A stretch of 6,551 nt of DNA from an uncultured archaeon (GCA_902386085.1 CABMIA010000025.1:1-6551), one strand, 5' to 3'. Numbered from the stretch's first letter, positions 1 through 6,022 are shown. Notes: generated by a model not told the origin, from the sequence alone. Numbers and translations: made by a program.

Positions 1-47
1 CATGCGCGTGGTGGGGAACATATGGGGTTTTAATGAATGGAAAGTAC

Positions 48-55
48 TTAATTAT
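48..55 (+). promoter_or_regulatory. Weak candidate TATA box for the surface-protein operon
   Basis: TTAATTAT lies about 63 bases before the start codon at 115, in an AT-rich stretch. An archaeal start site about 26 bases from its centre would fall near 78 and give a leader of roughly 37 bases. A second AT-rich element (AATATTAG, around 76-83) is an alternative. Neither has an obvious purine-rich BRE, so the choice is uncertain. Confidence 0.25.
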
Positions 56-114
56 TACCGAATTTCTGCGTAAAGAATATTAGTTAGGAATGTTTTAAGG
101 GGAACTGTGATTTA

Positions 115-1116
115 ATGGCAGCAAAGAAATTTTTTGTGTATCTACTCATAATACTCCTGACAGTCTACCCGGCATCTGCCGAATCCATATCGGTTAACAG
201 GTGGGTGCTGAATGTAACATTGCACGATGATGGCCTGGTCGAAGAGGTAATACAGGCTGAGATAGAAAACGGGGGCTCATCCGACCTTCATGGTTTTTCC
301 TTTACCGTACCCGCTTCGCAGGTCACAATGATATACGATTTTGATCATACTGCCAGTTTCACCGGCCAGGTGGTGGAACTGCAGACTGTTTCGGGTAAAA
401 CAAAAATAACAATCAACTTTAACGATTCGATTCCCGGGGGAAAGAAATGGGACGGGCGCATCGGTTTTACAGCGGAGAACTGGGCCGTTAAACAGGGTTC
501 GGATTATTCCATTGATATACCTATAGAGGCCCCGCAGGCCATTGTCTCGGGAAAGGGCACTGCCATGTCAGTGTCTGCTGACGCTGATATCAGGACACAG
601 GTATTTTTCCCCAAAGCTGTTGAAGTGACATCTATAAATCCAGCACCATTCAGGATACTTTTCCAGTACGGTCATATGGTGCCGACCTATTCTTCCGATA
701 AATTGCATGTTGGAGACACGATCAGCATAAAAGGTTCATATTCGGACACATTGAATAAAATAGTCGGGAACGATGACTTAATAAGATCGCTATCCACAAG
801 CATCAAACAGGCAAAGGCGCAGGGAAAGGATGTATCTGAGGCAGAGGCTCACCTTAAAAATGCCGAGGATTATAATACCAATCAGGCCCTGGCATCTTTC
901 TGGAAAAAAGATAATGCTGCGGCCCTGGAATATGTAGGATATGCAAAAGATGAATTGAGCAAGGCCGAGGCAAGCCTTAAGGGTGAAGTGAAAGAAACAC
1001 CCCAGCCGACGAGTGGAACGGAAGGAGAGAGTAAGAAAACACCTGGTTTTGAAGCATTTGTTCTTGTTTTCATAACAATGGCAACGTTCCATATCATGAA
1101 AAAACGCAGGAAATGA
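115..1116 (+). CDS. Secreted surface protein with PGF-CTERM sorting tail
   Basis: This 333-aa protein of unknown function is exported and probably anchored to the cell surface. Residues 1-22 form a signal peptide: KK, then the hydrophobic stretch FFVYLLIILL, ending in an ASA-type cleavage site. Residues 23 to about 215 look like a beta-rich extracellular domain. Residues about 220-292 are Ala/Lys/Glu-rich and helical, probably a helical hairpin. A Thr/Ser/Gly/Pro linker (about 293-309) leads to PGF at 310-312, a hydrophobic helix (313-328) and the basic end KKRRK. That tripartite tail is the PGF-CTERM signal, which in archaea is processed by archaeosortase A with lipid attachment; processing here is inferred. 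The start is supported by GTGAT at 107-111, which pairs with the 16S 3' end. The stop overlaps the next start (ATGA), so the two genes are likely co-translated. The ectodomain family is not recognised. Confidence 0.85.
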   Translation: MAAKKFFVYLLIILLTVYPASAESISVNRWVLNVTLHDDGLVEEVIQAEIENGGSSDLHGFSFTVPASQVTMIYDFDHTASFTGQVVELQTVSGKTKITINFNDSIPGGKKWDGRIGFTAENWAVKQGSDYSIDIPIEAPQAIVSGKGTAMSVSADADIRTQVFFPKAVEVTSINPAPFRILFQYGHMVPTYSSDKLHVGDTISIKGSYSDTLNKIVGNDDLIRSLSTSIKQAKAQGKDVSEAEAHLKNAEDYNTNQALASFWKKDNAAALEYVGYAKDELSKAEASLKGEVKETPQPTSGTEGESKKTPGFEAFVLVFITMATFHIMKKRRK

Positions 1117-1760
1117 ATTATACGAATATCATGAATGCTTCAATGAAAGAACACTGGAATGAAATCTATGCGGCACTGGATGCGGATGAACTGACATGGT
1201 ACGAAGAAATACCCGAGGCTTCCATAAAATTACTATCCGGATGCCATATCAATAAAAACGATCCCATACTGGATGTGGGGGCAGGTGCGTCAACATTCGT
1301 TGATTACCTTGTCAATCAGGGATTTCGCAATATCATTGCTACAGATATAAGTGAAATAGCCCTGGACAAGCTGAAAGAAAGATTAGGTAAAGAAAAAACC
1401 TCCCGGGTAAGATGGATAGTGGATGATATCACCCGGCCGGTTCATATCCGGGATTTAAGCGATATTGCTGTGTGGCACGATAGGGCGGTATTACATTTCT
1501 TGTTAGAAGAGAACGAACAGCAAGAGTACTTATCCACGTTAAAAAAAGTTATTAGAAAAGGAGGCTATGTTATTATTGCTGCCTTTTCGTTAAAGGGTGC
1601 CAAAAAATGCAGCGGGTTGAATGTCAAAAATTATGACCAGGACATGCTGGCAGGATTCCTTGGAGAGGATTTTAGCCTTCTTGATCATTTTGATTACACT
1701 CATCATATGCCTTCCGGCGGGCCAAGACCATACATATATACCTTATTTCAAAAAAATTAA
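1113..1760 (+). CDS. Class I SAM-dependent methyltransferase
   Basis: This predicted cytosolic methyltransferase has 215 aa and an unknown substrate. The Rossmann-fold signatures are clear: motif I DVGAG at 54-58 (SAM binding), the acidic residue D78 in ATDIS at the end of strand 2 (ribose hydroxyls), the DDIT segment near 107-111, and a motif-IV-like WHDRAVLHF region. The N-terminal pattern HWNEIY...LTWYEEIPE (14-35) resembles small methyltransferases with an HW..(V/I)Y...SWYQ opening, related to the thiopurine/tellurite methyltransferase group. That relation is from memory and does not fix the substrate. The start at 1113 overlaps the upstream stop by four bases (ATGA) and has no separate SD site, which suggests translational coupling. 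In-frame ATGs at 1131 and 1143 are alternatives, and conservation appears to begin at the MKEHW of 1143. No terminator hairpin is visible after the stop. Confidence 0.85.
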   Translation: MNYTNIMNASMKEHWNEIYAALDADELTWYEEIPEASIKLLSGCHINKNDPILDVGAGASTFVDYLVNQGFRNIIATDISEIALDKLKERLGKEKTSRVRWIVDDITRPVHIRDLSDIAVWHDRAVLHFLLEENEQQEYLSTLKKVIRKGGYVIIAAFSLKGAKKCSGLNVKNYDQDMLAGFLGEDFSLLDHFDYTHHMPSGGPRPYIYTLFQKN

Positions 1761-1790
1761 GACAGCCAAATGTGCTGATTTTTAGTAACG

Positions 1791-1798
1791 TTTAAATA
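1791..1798 (+). promoter_or_regulatory. TATA box of the small RHH-like gene
   Basis: TTTAAATA, preceded by AACG, is a good match to an archaeal TATA element. A start site about 26 bases downstream of its centre would be near 1821, giving a leader of about 55 bases before the ATG at 1876. It lies just after the methyltransferase gene, so the small gene appears to have its own promoter. Confidence 0.5.
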
Positions 1799-1864
1799 CT
1801 TTCCTATGATGATGAGATATCACGAAAAGGTGTGTCCGCAATTCCGGCATCATCTTGTTTACAT

Positions 1865-1871
1865 AGGAGGT
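1865..1871 (+). promoter_or_regulatory. Strong Shine-Dalgarno site
   Basis: AGGAGGT lies four bases before the ATG at 1876 and is fully complementary to the archaeal 16S rRNA 3' end. It fixes the start of the small protein and is the strongest ribosome-binding site in the window. Confidence 0.75.
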
Positions 1872-1875
1872 TAAA

Positions 1876-2082
1876 ATGGCAAAAATAATGCATGCACAGA
1901 CAGTTCTTACAATGGAGGACATCGAAGCCCTGAAGCAAAAGACAGGTGAGAGCAGCACAAAGGATGCCCTGGCCAAGGCAGTAACCCATTATCTTGAGTG
2001 CGAATATACACAAGTCGAGGATATGTGGGCCAAAAAACTTGAGAGAGTAGTGAAGCGCAAAAAGAAAGAAGAAGAAATGTAA
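1876..2082 (+). CDS. Small ribbon-helix-helix-like protein, function unknown
   Basis: This 68-aa basic protein has no named function that I can assign. It resembles a small conserved family seen in Methanosarcinales, but I cannot confirm a family name. The predicted layout is one short strand (AQTVLT, about 7-12), helix A (MEDIEALKQKTGE, 13-25), a turn, then helix B starting with STKDAL (27-41). This strand-helix-helix order and the spacing of hydrophobic residues match ribbon-helix-helix DNA-binding proteins, which dimerise and bind DNA through the strand. The C-terminal part (about 48-68) is very rich in Lys/Arg/Glu and probably a charged helix. A perfect SD site supports the start, and a TATA box at 1791-1798 suggests independent transcription. 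An inverted repeat upstream could be an autoregulatory site. It could instead be an RNA-binding or structural protein. The gene converges with the endonuclease gene. Confidence 0.8.
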   Translation: MAKIMHAQTVLTMEDIEALKQKTGESSTKDALAKAVTHYLECEYTQVEDMWAKKLERVVKRKKKEEEM

Positions 2083-2136
2083 GGATAGGCAATAATGCCG
2101 GCTGCTTTGAGAGATTTGCACCCGGCCCAACCTGTC

Positions 2137-3192
2137 TTACAGCCGCATCCTGCCTATAACAAAAAAACTAACCCGTGCATCCACCGCGCCGAAGATCATT
2201 TCTTTTCTCACGCTATTGGCAAGCCGCACGGCGCGGGAAAGTTGCTGCAGGGAAAAAATATGATCATCCTCTATTGCATGTACAAGATAATCGGAATGGG
2301 TGATATTCGAGATATCTTTTAAATTTTTATAAACCCTGAAGTGTGTCCCGAATTTGAAGCCTGTTTTGGGAACAAGCCCTGCAGTCCTGAGTTTTTCATA
2401 AACCTTATATTTAATCTCAAAATCTGTTTCGATCCTGGACGCAAGCCTTGAAAACTCAATAAAATCCGGTTTCTCATGATTTCCATTTTCAATCTCCAGG
2501 ATTCCGTTGTTTAAAAGGTATCCTGATTCGACAAGGGATAACTGGAGATGTCCTTCATCCATGGGCTTTCCAAAAAACCCGGAACCATGGAGCAGGTTTG
2601 CAGCAACAGAATCCCAGACCATACATCGATCCTCAATCAGGCTTGCCACAGCCAGTGCTTTGTCCAGATTTAATCCGGAAGAGCCGGTCAGCATTGCTGT
2701 TTTAACCTCATAAAAAGTAATATCGCTTTCTTCATCCACGATCGCAAGAACAAGGCGTTTCTTAAGGTTATCCGCAGCATCCAGATGCTTCCTGAGATCA
2801 GAAAGTAAAAGCGGAACCCTCTCTGAAGTGACAAAAACAAAAAATTCCGCCGGTGTCTTGCCAGGATGCCCGCCGCGCGGATATACCCTGAAACCAGTGA
2901 CAGAAGGCTGGATATAATATCCCCGCTCTCTCAGGTCTTTATAAACAATATAGAATAATTCAAAATTTTTTACCAGGCTGCCGGCTTTCAGGAAAAATTG
3001 CTTAAAATCAAGCTCTGTTCCTTCAAACTCCACTGTAATCTTCCCGGTATAGATAAGATAGGCGCTTTCTGCAAAGGAAAGTTCCAGCGTATTTTCCCTG
3101 GGACGCCCGTAAAAACTTGTATTGTATAATTCATCAATCCCTCGCTTATCGGTTATCACGATATTACCAATTAATTTCCCTGGTAGAGCCAT
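2137..3192 (-). CDS. endA: tRNA-splicing endonuclease, two-repeat (homodimeric) form
   Basis: This enzyme cuts precursor tRNA at bulge-helix-bulge motifs to remove introns, leaving 2',3'-cyclic phosphate ends for the tRNA ligase. The 351-aa product has two endonuclease repeats: a degenerate N-terminal copy (FRVYPRGGHPG region) and a catalytic C-terminal copy. In the latter the triad is visible as Y288 (FRVY), H299 (HSDYLV) and K330 (RKEMIF). The spacings of 11 and 31 residues closely match the known Tyr-His-Lys triad of the Archaeoglobus enzyme. A double-length chain is the hallmark of the alpha-2 type, as opposed to the single-repeat alpha-4 type. The reading frame is open 25 codons further upstream (to 3267). 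I chose the ATG at 3192 because MALPGKLIG begins the conserved region and the longer form would overlap the upstream gene. Only 10 bases separate it from the DUF192 stop, so the two are probably one transcript. Confidence 0.93.
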   Translation of the reverse strand: MALPGKLIGNIVITDKRGIDELYNTSFYGRPRENTLELSFAESAYLIYTGKITVEFEGTELDFKQFFLKAGSLVKNFELFYIVYKDLRERGYYIQPSVTGFRVYPRGGHPGKTPAEFFVFVTSERVPLLLSDLRKHLDAADNLKKRLVLAIVDEESDITFYEVKTAMLTGSSGLNLDKALAVASLIEDRCMVWDSVAANLLHGSGFFGKPMDEGHLQLSLVESGYLLNNGILEIENGNHEKPDFIEFSRLASRIETDFEIKYKVYEKLRTAGLVPKTGFKFGTHFRVYKNLKDISNITHSDYLVHAIEDDHIFSLQQLSRAVRLANSVRKEMIFGAVDARVSFFVIGRMRL

Positions 3193-3202
3193 AGTATCAT
3201 CT

Positions 3203-3559
3203 TCAGATATCGTCAAATTCCATCTGTCCGCCAATGGAAAGTTTGTATTTCTCGATCGTACCTGCATTCATTTCGATAACATATTTAATGTCAGCCATAG
3301 CTTTGTACCCGCTCCAGGGGTTCAATCGATAAAGACCTGTTGTTTTTTTTTCTTCATTTAAAAATATAATATCAATTGGAAAACGCATAAAAAGCATGTG
3401 GACATTCACAGAGGATGGTTTCTTCATTTCAAATATCATAGCGAAACCGGGAGGAATACTCTTCCTGAACATTAATCCCTTTACCTGGCTTAATATGGTT
3501 CTTGCAAATTCGATCTCAGTTGCAATTTCTACATCATTATATTTTAATACGTGGGGCAT
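3203..3559 (-). CDS. DUF192 family protein
   Basis: The 118-aa product belongs to the widespread DUF192 family, whose biochemical role is not established. Family hallmarks are present in order: a GLMFR motif after the first strands (about 28-32), the MIFEM segment, [15 protein letters not shown] (the counterpart of the usual M(W/H)M.(N/F)T.(I/P)(L/I)DIIF block, about 54-68), a PW.GY segment, and the C-terminal [19 protein letters not shown]. Many relatives carry a signal peptide; this one has none from the chosen start, so it is likely cytosolic. The frame is open 41 codons further upstream, but that extension would run into the divergent aIF1 gene. The ATG at 3559 begins just before conserved residues and sits 26-30 bases from a minus-strand TATA box, fitting a leaderless mRNA. 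It is the first gene of a likely operon with endA. A run of nine A's on the coding strand lies inside the gene, and the frame is intact on both sides. Confidence 0.85.
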   Translation of the reverse strand: MPHVLKYNDVEIATEIEFARTILSQVKGLMFRKSIPPGFAMIFEMKKPSSVNVHMLFMRFPIDIIFLNEEKKTTGLYRLNPWSGYKAMADIKYVIEMNAGTIEKYKLSIGGQMEFDDI

Positions 3560-3566
3560 TAAGAAG

Positions 3567-3574
3567 TTATATAA
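3567..3574 (+). promoter_or_regulatory. TATA box for aIF1
   Basis: TTATATAA, preceded by the purine-rich AAGAAG (BRE-like), lies in the 56-bp gap between divergent genes. A start site about 26 bases from its centre would be near 3597, giving a very short leader that begins at the SD site of aIF1 (3597-3602). The element is palindromic, but in the other direction its start site would fall inside the DUF192 gene, so I assign it to aIF1. Confidence 0.5.
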
Positions 3575-3584
3575 CACTCTGGCG

Positions 3585-3592
3585 TAATATAA
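3585..3592 (-). promoter_or_regulatory. TATA box for the DUF192-endA operon
   Basis: Read on the minus strand this is TTATATTA. A start site about 26 bases from its centre lies near 3562, two to three bases before the ATG at 3559. No SD site is present between the two, so a leaderless or nearly leaderless transcript is the simplest reading. Confidence 0.45.
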
Positions 3593-3615
3593 GAATGGAG
3601 GTATTAATCCAACAA

Positions 3616-3924
3616 ATGAGTTCAGAAATGTGTACTGTCTGCGGATTGCCAAAAGAGCTTTGCATATGCGAAGAAGTGGCAAAAGAACAGCAGAGAATAG
3701 TAATAAAGATAGATACGCGAAAATATAAAAAAGAAGTTACGGTGATAGAGGGACTTAACCCCAGCGAGATAAACCTGCAGGAGTTAACGTCTTATCTGAA
3801 ATCTAAATTTGCCTGCGGCGGAACGATAAAAGATAATATTATCGAGCTTCAGGGGAATCATAAAACCAGGATGAAGGCCGTTCTTATCCAGAAAGGATTT
3901 TCACCTGAACAAATAAAGGTATAA
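3616..3924 (+). CDS. Translation initiation factor aIF1 (SUI1/YciH family)
   Basis: aIF1 binds the small ribosomal subunit near the P site and helps select the correct start codon and initiator tRNA. The 102-aa protein opens with a Cys cluster, [13 protein letters not shown] (6-18), typical of archaeal members and probably zinc-binding. The SUI1 domain follows: basic strands [20 protein letters not shown], the ITL-like helix region with [14 protein letters not shown], and the conserved IELQGNH...VLIQKGF end. The length is normal. The frame is open back to 3502, but the ATG at 3616 is chosen because MSSEMC is the usual family start and GGAGGT lies at 3597-3602. The spacing of 13 bases is on the long side. 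An ATG at 3595 overlaps the SD and would add seven residues. It is transcribed divergently from DUF192-endA. Confidence 0.95.
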   Translation: MSSEMCTVCGLPKELCICEEVAKEQQRIVIKIDTRKYKKEVTVIEGLNPSEINLQELTSYLKSKFACGGTIKDNIIELQGNHKTRMKAVLIQKGFSPEQIKV

Positions 3925-3927
3925 TCC

Positions 3928-3969
3928 TTTTTTAATAATATGATAGTTTTTTAAACAAATCAGTTTTTT
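3928..3969 (+). terminator. Three T6 tracts after aIF1
   Basis: Runs of six T occur at 3928-3933, 3947-3952 and 3964-3969, beginning three bases after the aIF1 stop. Archaeal RNA polymerase terminates at oligo-T tracts without needing a hairpin, so this cluster is a likely multi-step terminator for aIF1. Confidence 0.6.
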
Positions 3970-4001
3970 AAAAATAGAATGGAAGTGAAGACACTTCCAT
4001 T
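3970..4001 (-). terminator. Hairpin plus T-tract terminator of mtd
   Basis: A perfect 10-bp inverted repeat (3978-3987 and 3992-4001, core GGAAGTG/CACTTCC) with a four-base loop starts six bases after the mtd stop. On the minus strand it is followed by TCTATTTTT (T5 at 3970-3974). The layout is that of an intrinsic terminator. The stem could also stabilise the 3' end of a highly expressed mRNA, or serve aIF1 read-through from the other side. Confidence 0.65.
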
Positions 4002-4007
4002 AAACAT

Positions 4008-4835
4008 TTACTGGGGTTTCTCCAGCAGTTTAGTCTTGGAGAGGAGCCTTCCATCTTTTGCATGAGGTTTCCTGAGAACTGAGTCGTTTGCCTTCTCCAT
4101 CTCGCGCGCCTCGTCCGCAAGTCTTGCGGCCGCGCGCAGAGCCTCGTGTCCTGCCGCTGCGGTGGTAGGGATCTGGTCAACCTCTTTCAGCACAATGCAT
4201 GCCGGGAAATCGATCTCAGCGTGTTTGGTAGCAATGTGAAGGGCAGCAAGTGCCTTGGCCTTTGCGTAAGGGTTACTGAAGCCTGCGCTTTCAACGCATT
4301 TCTCGGGTTTTGCAAGAATCTTCGGGAGCGCCAGTGGCTTTGTACCTGCTGCGGCCTGGTCGATTACCTTATCGATCTCGGTCTGGACAAGCCTGATCGC
4401 GCCGCAAACCGATAACACTTTTGCGGCATCGCTGTTGAAGGAAACCATCTCGACCGGGTCGAGGAATTCCCTTTTTGCCCCGATCAAGGGGTCAACTGGC
4501 AGTATGATGTAGCCAAATCCGGCCTGTTCCAGTTTCTCCCTATCCTCTTTCTTGGTCGGGCCGTCCGAAACCACTATTGTGGGAACACCCTTCCAGACAT
4601 CCCGCGCCGCCGTCGGGCCTGGCGCGCTTGAGTTGGGGCTTATCATCACTGTAAAGTCCGGGCTCCACTCCTTAAAGTGTTTTGTGTGCTCTGCTTCGTC
4701 CTTCCCCATCTTCGCCCCTGTTCCGAACACACGTACTGCAATTCCCTCTCTCGCTGCGATCTCATCAAGTAATAGATCTATCACCTGTGAGGTCCCAAGA
4801 TTTCCAAGTTTAATAAAACCTATTTTTACGACCAT
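4008..4835 (-). CDS. mtd: F420-dependent methylene-tetrahydromethanopterin dehydrogenase
   Basis: Mtd reversibly reduces methenyl-H4MPT (or H4SPT) to methylene-H4MPT with reduced coenzyme F420. It is a cytosolic step of hydrogenotrophic methanogenesis and, in reverse, of methyl or methane oxidation. The 275-aa length is normal for the family. The sequence is a clear match from the N-terminal KIGFIKLGNLGTS through the SPNSSAPGP segment, VVSDGPTKKEDRE, DPLIGAKREFLDP and the C-terminal ARLADEAREMEKAN helix. It looks complete with no disrupted region. The start is supported by GTGAT on the minus strand (4841-4845), five bases before the ATG. Third positions are visibly richer in G/C than in the neighbouring genes, as expected for a strongly expressed metabolic gene. 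It stands alone, with its own promoter and a hairpin terminator; no other C1-pathway gene is in the window. Confidence 0.97.
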   Translation of the reverse strand: MVVKIGFIKLGNLGTSQVIDLLLDEIAAREGIAVRVFGTGAKMGKDEAEHTKHFKEWSPDFTVMISPNSSAPGPTAARDVWKGVPTIVVSDGPTKKEDREKLEQAGFGYIILPVDPLIGAKREFLDPVEMVSFNSDAAKVLSVCGAIRLVQTEIDKVIDQAAAGTKPLALPKILAKPEKCVESAGFSNPYAKAKALAALHIATKHAEIDFPACIVLKEVDQIPTTAAAGHEALRAAARLADEAREMEKANDSVLRKPHAKDGRLLSKTKLLEKPQ

Positions 4836-4868
4836 GTTTGATCACATGTGTGAAATTTGCCTGATTTG

Positions 4869-4875
4869 TTATAAG
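4869..4875 (-). promoter_or_regulatory. Candidate TATA box of mtd
   Basis: The minus strand reads CTTATAA here, 34-40 bases before the mtd start. Transcription would begin near 4846 and yield a leader of about ten bases that just includes the GTGATC ribosome-binding element. An upstream A-rich flank could act as BRE. The rest of the 284-bp gap may hold further regulatory sites. Confidence 0.45.
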
Positions 4876-5073
4876 GTTTTTGAAATTGTTCTGCTCCTGT
4901 CGGGTACGGAGATTATTTCGTTCGGCATCTTCGGAACCGCTGGTCAAAATGGCAGATAAAAAACGTAAAATGATAAATCGTCATGTCTCCGTTAAATCTC
5001 CACTCTTTGTCCGCCGGCGCTCCGTGGGGTGTCCGTTAGGGGGAAGGAAAAAATAAAATATCGTTAAGATAGA

Positions 5074-5091
5074 TAATTATAGGATTAAATA
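5074..5091 (+). promoter_or_regulatory. Candidate TATA region of the nucleotidyltransferase gene
   Basis: Two overlapping candidates lie here: ATAATTAT (about 5074-5081), whose start site would be near 5104, and ATTAAATA (5084-5091), whose start site would be near 5114, inside the ribosome-binding element. The first leaves a usable short leader, so it is preferred. Only mapping of the transcript start can decide. Confidence 0.35.
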
Positions 5092-5119
5092 CCATTGCTT
5101 ATGAGAACAGTGATTTAAA

Positions 5120-5470
5120 TTGATTACACGAAACTTCAATAAAACCGGAACCGAATCACCCATTAAAGATCTCCTTCAAGAACTGAAAGACGGGCTGCAA
5201 AAGAGGTACGGAAGCAAGCTTAAAAGTATGATGCTATTTGGTTCTTATGCAAGGGGCGAGCAAAGAAGCGATTCCGATATAGACATAGCCATAATCCTTG
5301 AAGATTTTTCCCATGCCTGCGCAGAGATTGAGCGCACCGGTGATATTGCGTCCTCATTATCTCTTAAATTCGATACTCTCATATCTCTTGTTCCTATAAA
5401 AGAAAAAGACTGGCTCAAAAGGAAAACTGCATTGATTTTAAATATTAAACGCGATGGAATTGCAGTATGA
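5120..5470 (+). CDS. MNT-type minimal nucleotidyltransferase
   Basis: The 116-aa protein is a small nucleotidyltransferase-fold enzyme of the kind usually paired with a HEPN protein. In characterised MntA-HepT pairs it adds AMP to the HEPN RNase toxin and neutralises it. The active-site signature is complete: GSYARG at 41-46, then SDIDI with metal-binding D53 and D55, and a possible third carboxylate D85 in FDTLISLV. Activity is therefore plausible. Translation probably starts at TTG 5120, because GTGAT at 5110-5114 is correctly spaced and no ATG precedes the conserved part until M37, within the strand before GSYARG. The stop overlaps an ATG (ATGA at 5467-5470), the arrangement expected for a coupled partner gene. 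However, that frame shows no HEPN features and lies over the convergent metalloprotease gene. The partner is missing locally, so the gene is either an orphan antitoxin or works with a partner elsewhere. Confidence 0.85.
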   Translation: MITRNFNKTGTESPIKDLLQELKDGLQKRYGSKLKSMMLFGSYARGEQRSDSDIDIAIILEDFSHACAEIERTGDIASSLSLKFDTLISLVPIKEKDWLKRKTALILNIKRDGIAV

Positions 5471-5506
5471 ATGAGAAATTGAATGGGCGTGTAATCAATT
5501 CTATGT

Positions 5507-6022
5507 TCAGACTCCATCGCCATCGGTTTCCATCATGTTCTCCATTCCTTTTGCCATCAGGAAGCCCCTGGCTCTTTCCGTATATTTATACTCACCAACT
5601 TTTGCCCAGAATTCCTTTGAATGATTCGGGTGCACCAGGTGTGTCATCTCATGCATAATCACATAGTCAAGCACCCATTCAGGCATTTCCAGAAGCCTGT
5701 GAGATAATCGGATAGTGCCCCTGTTGGGTGTGCAGCTTCCATTTGCCCTTTCCTGGTTAGTTACAAATCTAATGGAATTTACCTTTAGCTTTCCCTGGAA
5801 ATATTTATTGTTAAAATCAGTAAACCGCTTTATCAGATAATCGTCTTTATTGATTTGCTTCCTCAGCCTCTTTTTCTCGATTTTTCCCTTCATCTCCTCT
5901 ATGATTTTTCGCTCCTCTTCACGGTGTATTCCGAGGGGGAGATGTACTACAAGTGTTTCTCCAACCATTCTGGCCTGGATGGTCTTTTTCCTATCCGGGC
6001 TTCTTATGACCTTGACTTCCAT
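5507..6022 (-). CDS. YgjP-like zinc metalloprotease (DUF45/M48-type)
   Basis: This predicted cytosolic metallopeptidase of the YgjP/DUF45 group has no established substrate. The zinc site is explicit: HEMTH at 124-128 (HExxH with catalytic Glu125), followed by HPNH with H134 as the likely third ligand, the spacing typical of the family. The N-terminus has the family's short beta opening (KKTIQARMVGETLVVHLPLG), then a charged helix (33-60) and the F..LKVNSIRFVTNQERANGSC strand region before the metal site. At 171 aa it is shorter than the roughly 230 aa common in bacteria, mainly at the N-terminus, but no domain looks broken. The ATG at 6022 has no SD and lies about 28 bases from a TATA box, which fits a leaderless mRNA. 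Its 3' end faces the nucleotidyltransferase with a 36-base gap. Bacterial relatives are sometimes linked to type I restriction loci; no such genes are seen here. Confidence 0.85.
   Translation of the reverse strand: MEVKVIRSPDRKKTIQARMVGETLVVHLPLGIHREEERKIIEEMKGKIEKKRLRKQINKDDYLIKRFTDFNNKYFQGKLKVNSIRFVTNQERANGSCTPNRGTIRLSHRLLEMPEWVLDYVIMHEMTHLVHPNHSKEFWAKVGEYKYTERARGFLMAKGMENMMETDGDGV

Noticed and set aside
1..114. Possible C-terminal ends of an upstream gene (short open stretches in all three plus frames, stopping at about 33, 75 and 81).
   Set aside because: None has a recognisable protein motif and all are too short to tell from chance. The stretch is better read as promoter and leader.
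2097..2126. GCCGG/CCGGC inverted repeat between the small RHH-like gene and endA as a terminator.
   Set aside because: Only five base pairs with a loop of about 20 bases, and no T tract on either side.
3193..3267. N-terminal extension of endA by 25 codons.
   Set aside because: It would overlap the end of the DUF192 gene, and the residues do not resemble the family. The conserved region begins at the ATG at 3192.
4552..4959. Long plus-strand reading frame over the mtd start region.
   Set aside because: It is antisense to mtd, which is an unambiguous full-length family match, and has no protein-like motifs of its own.
5101..5118. Five-codon leader reading frame (ATG to TAA) ending one base before the TTG start at 5120.
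   Set aside because: It has no ribosome-binding site, and both candidate TATA boxes would place the transcript start inside or after it.
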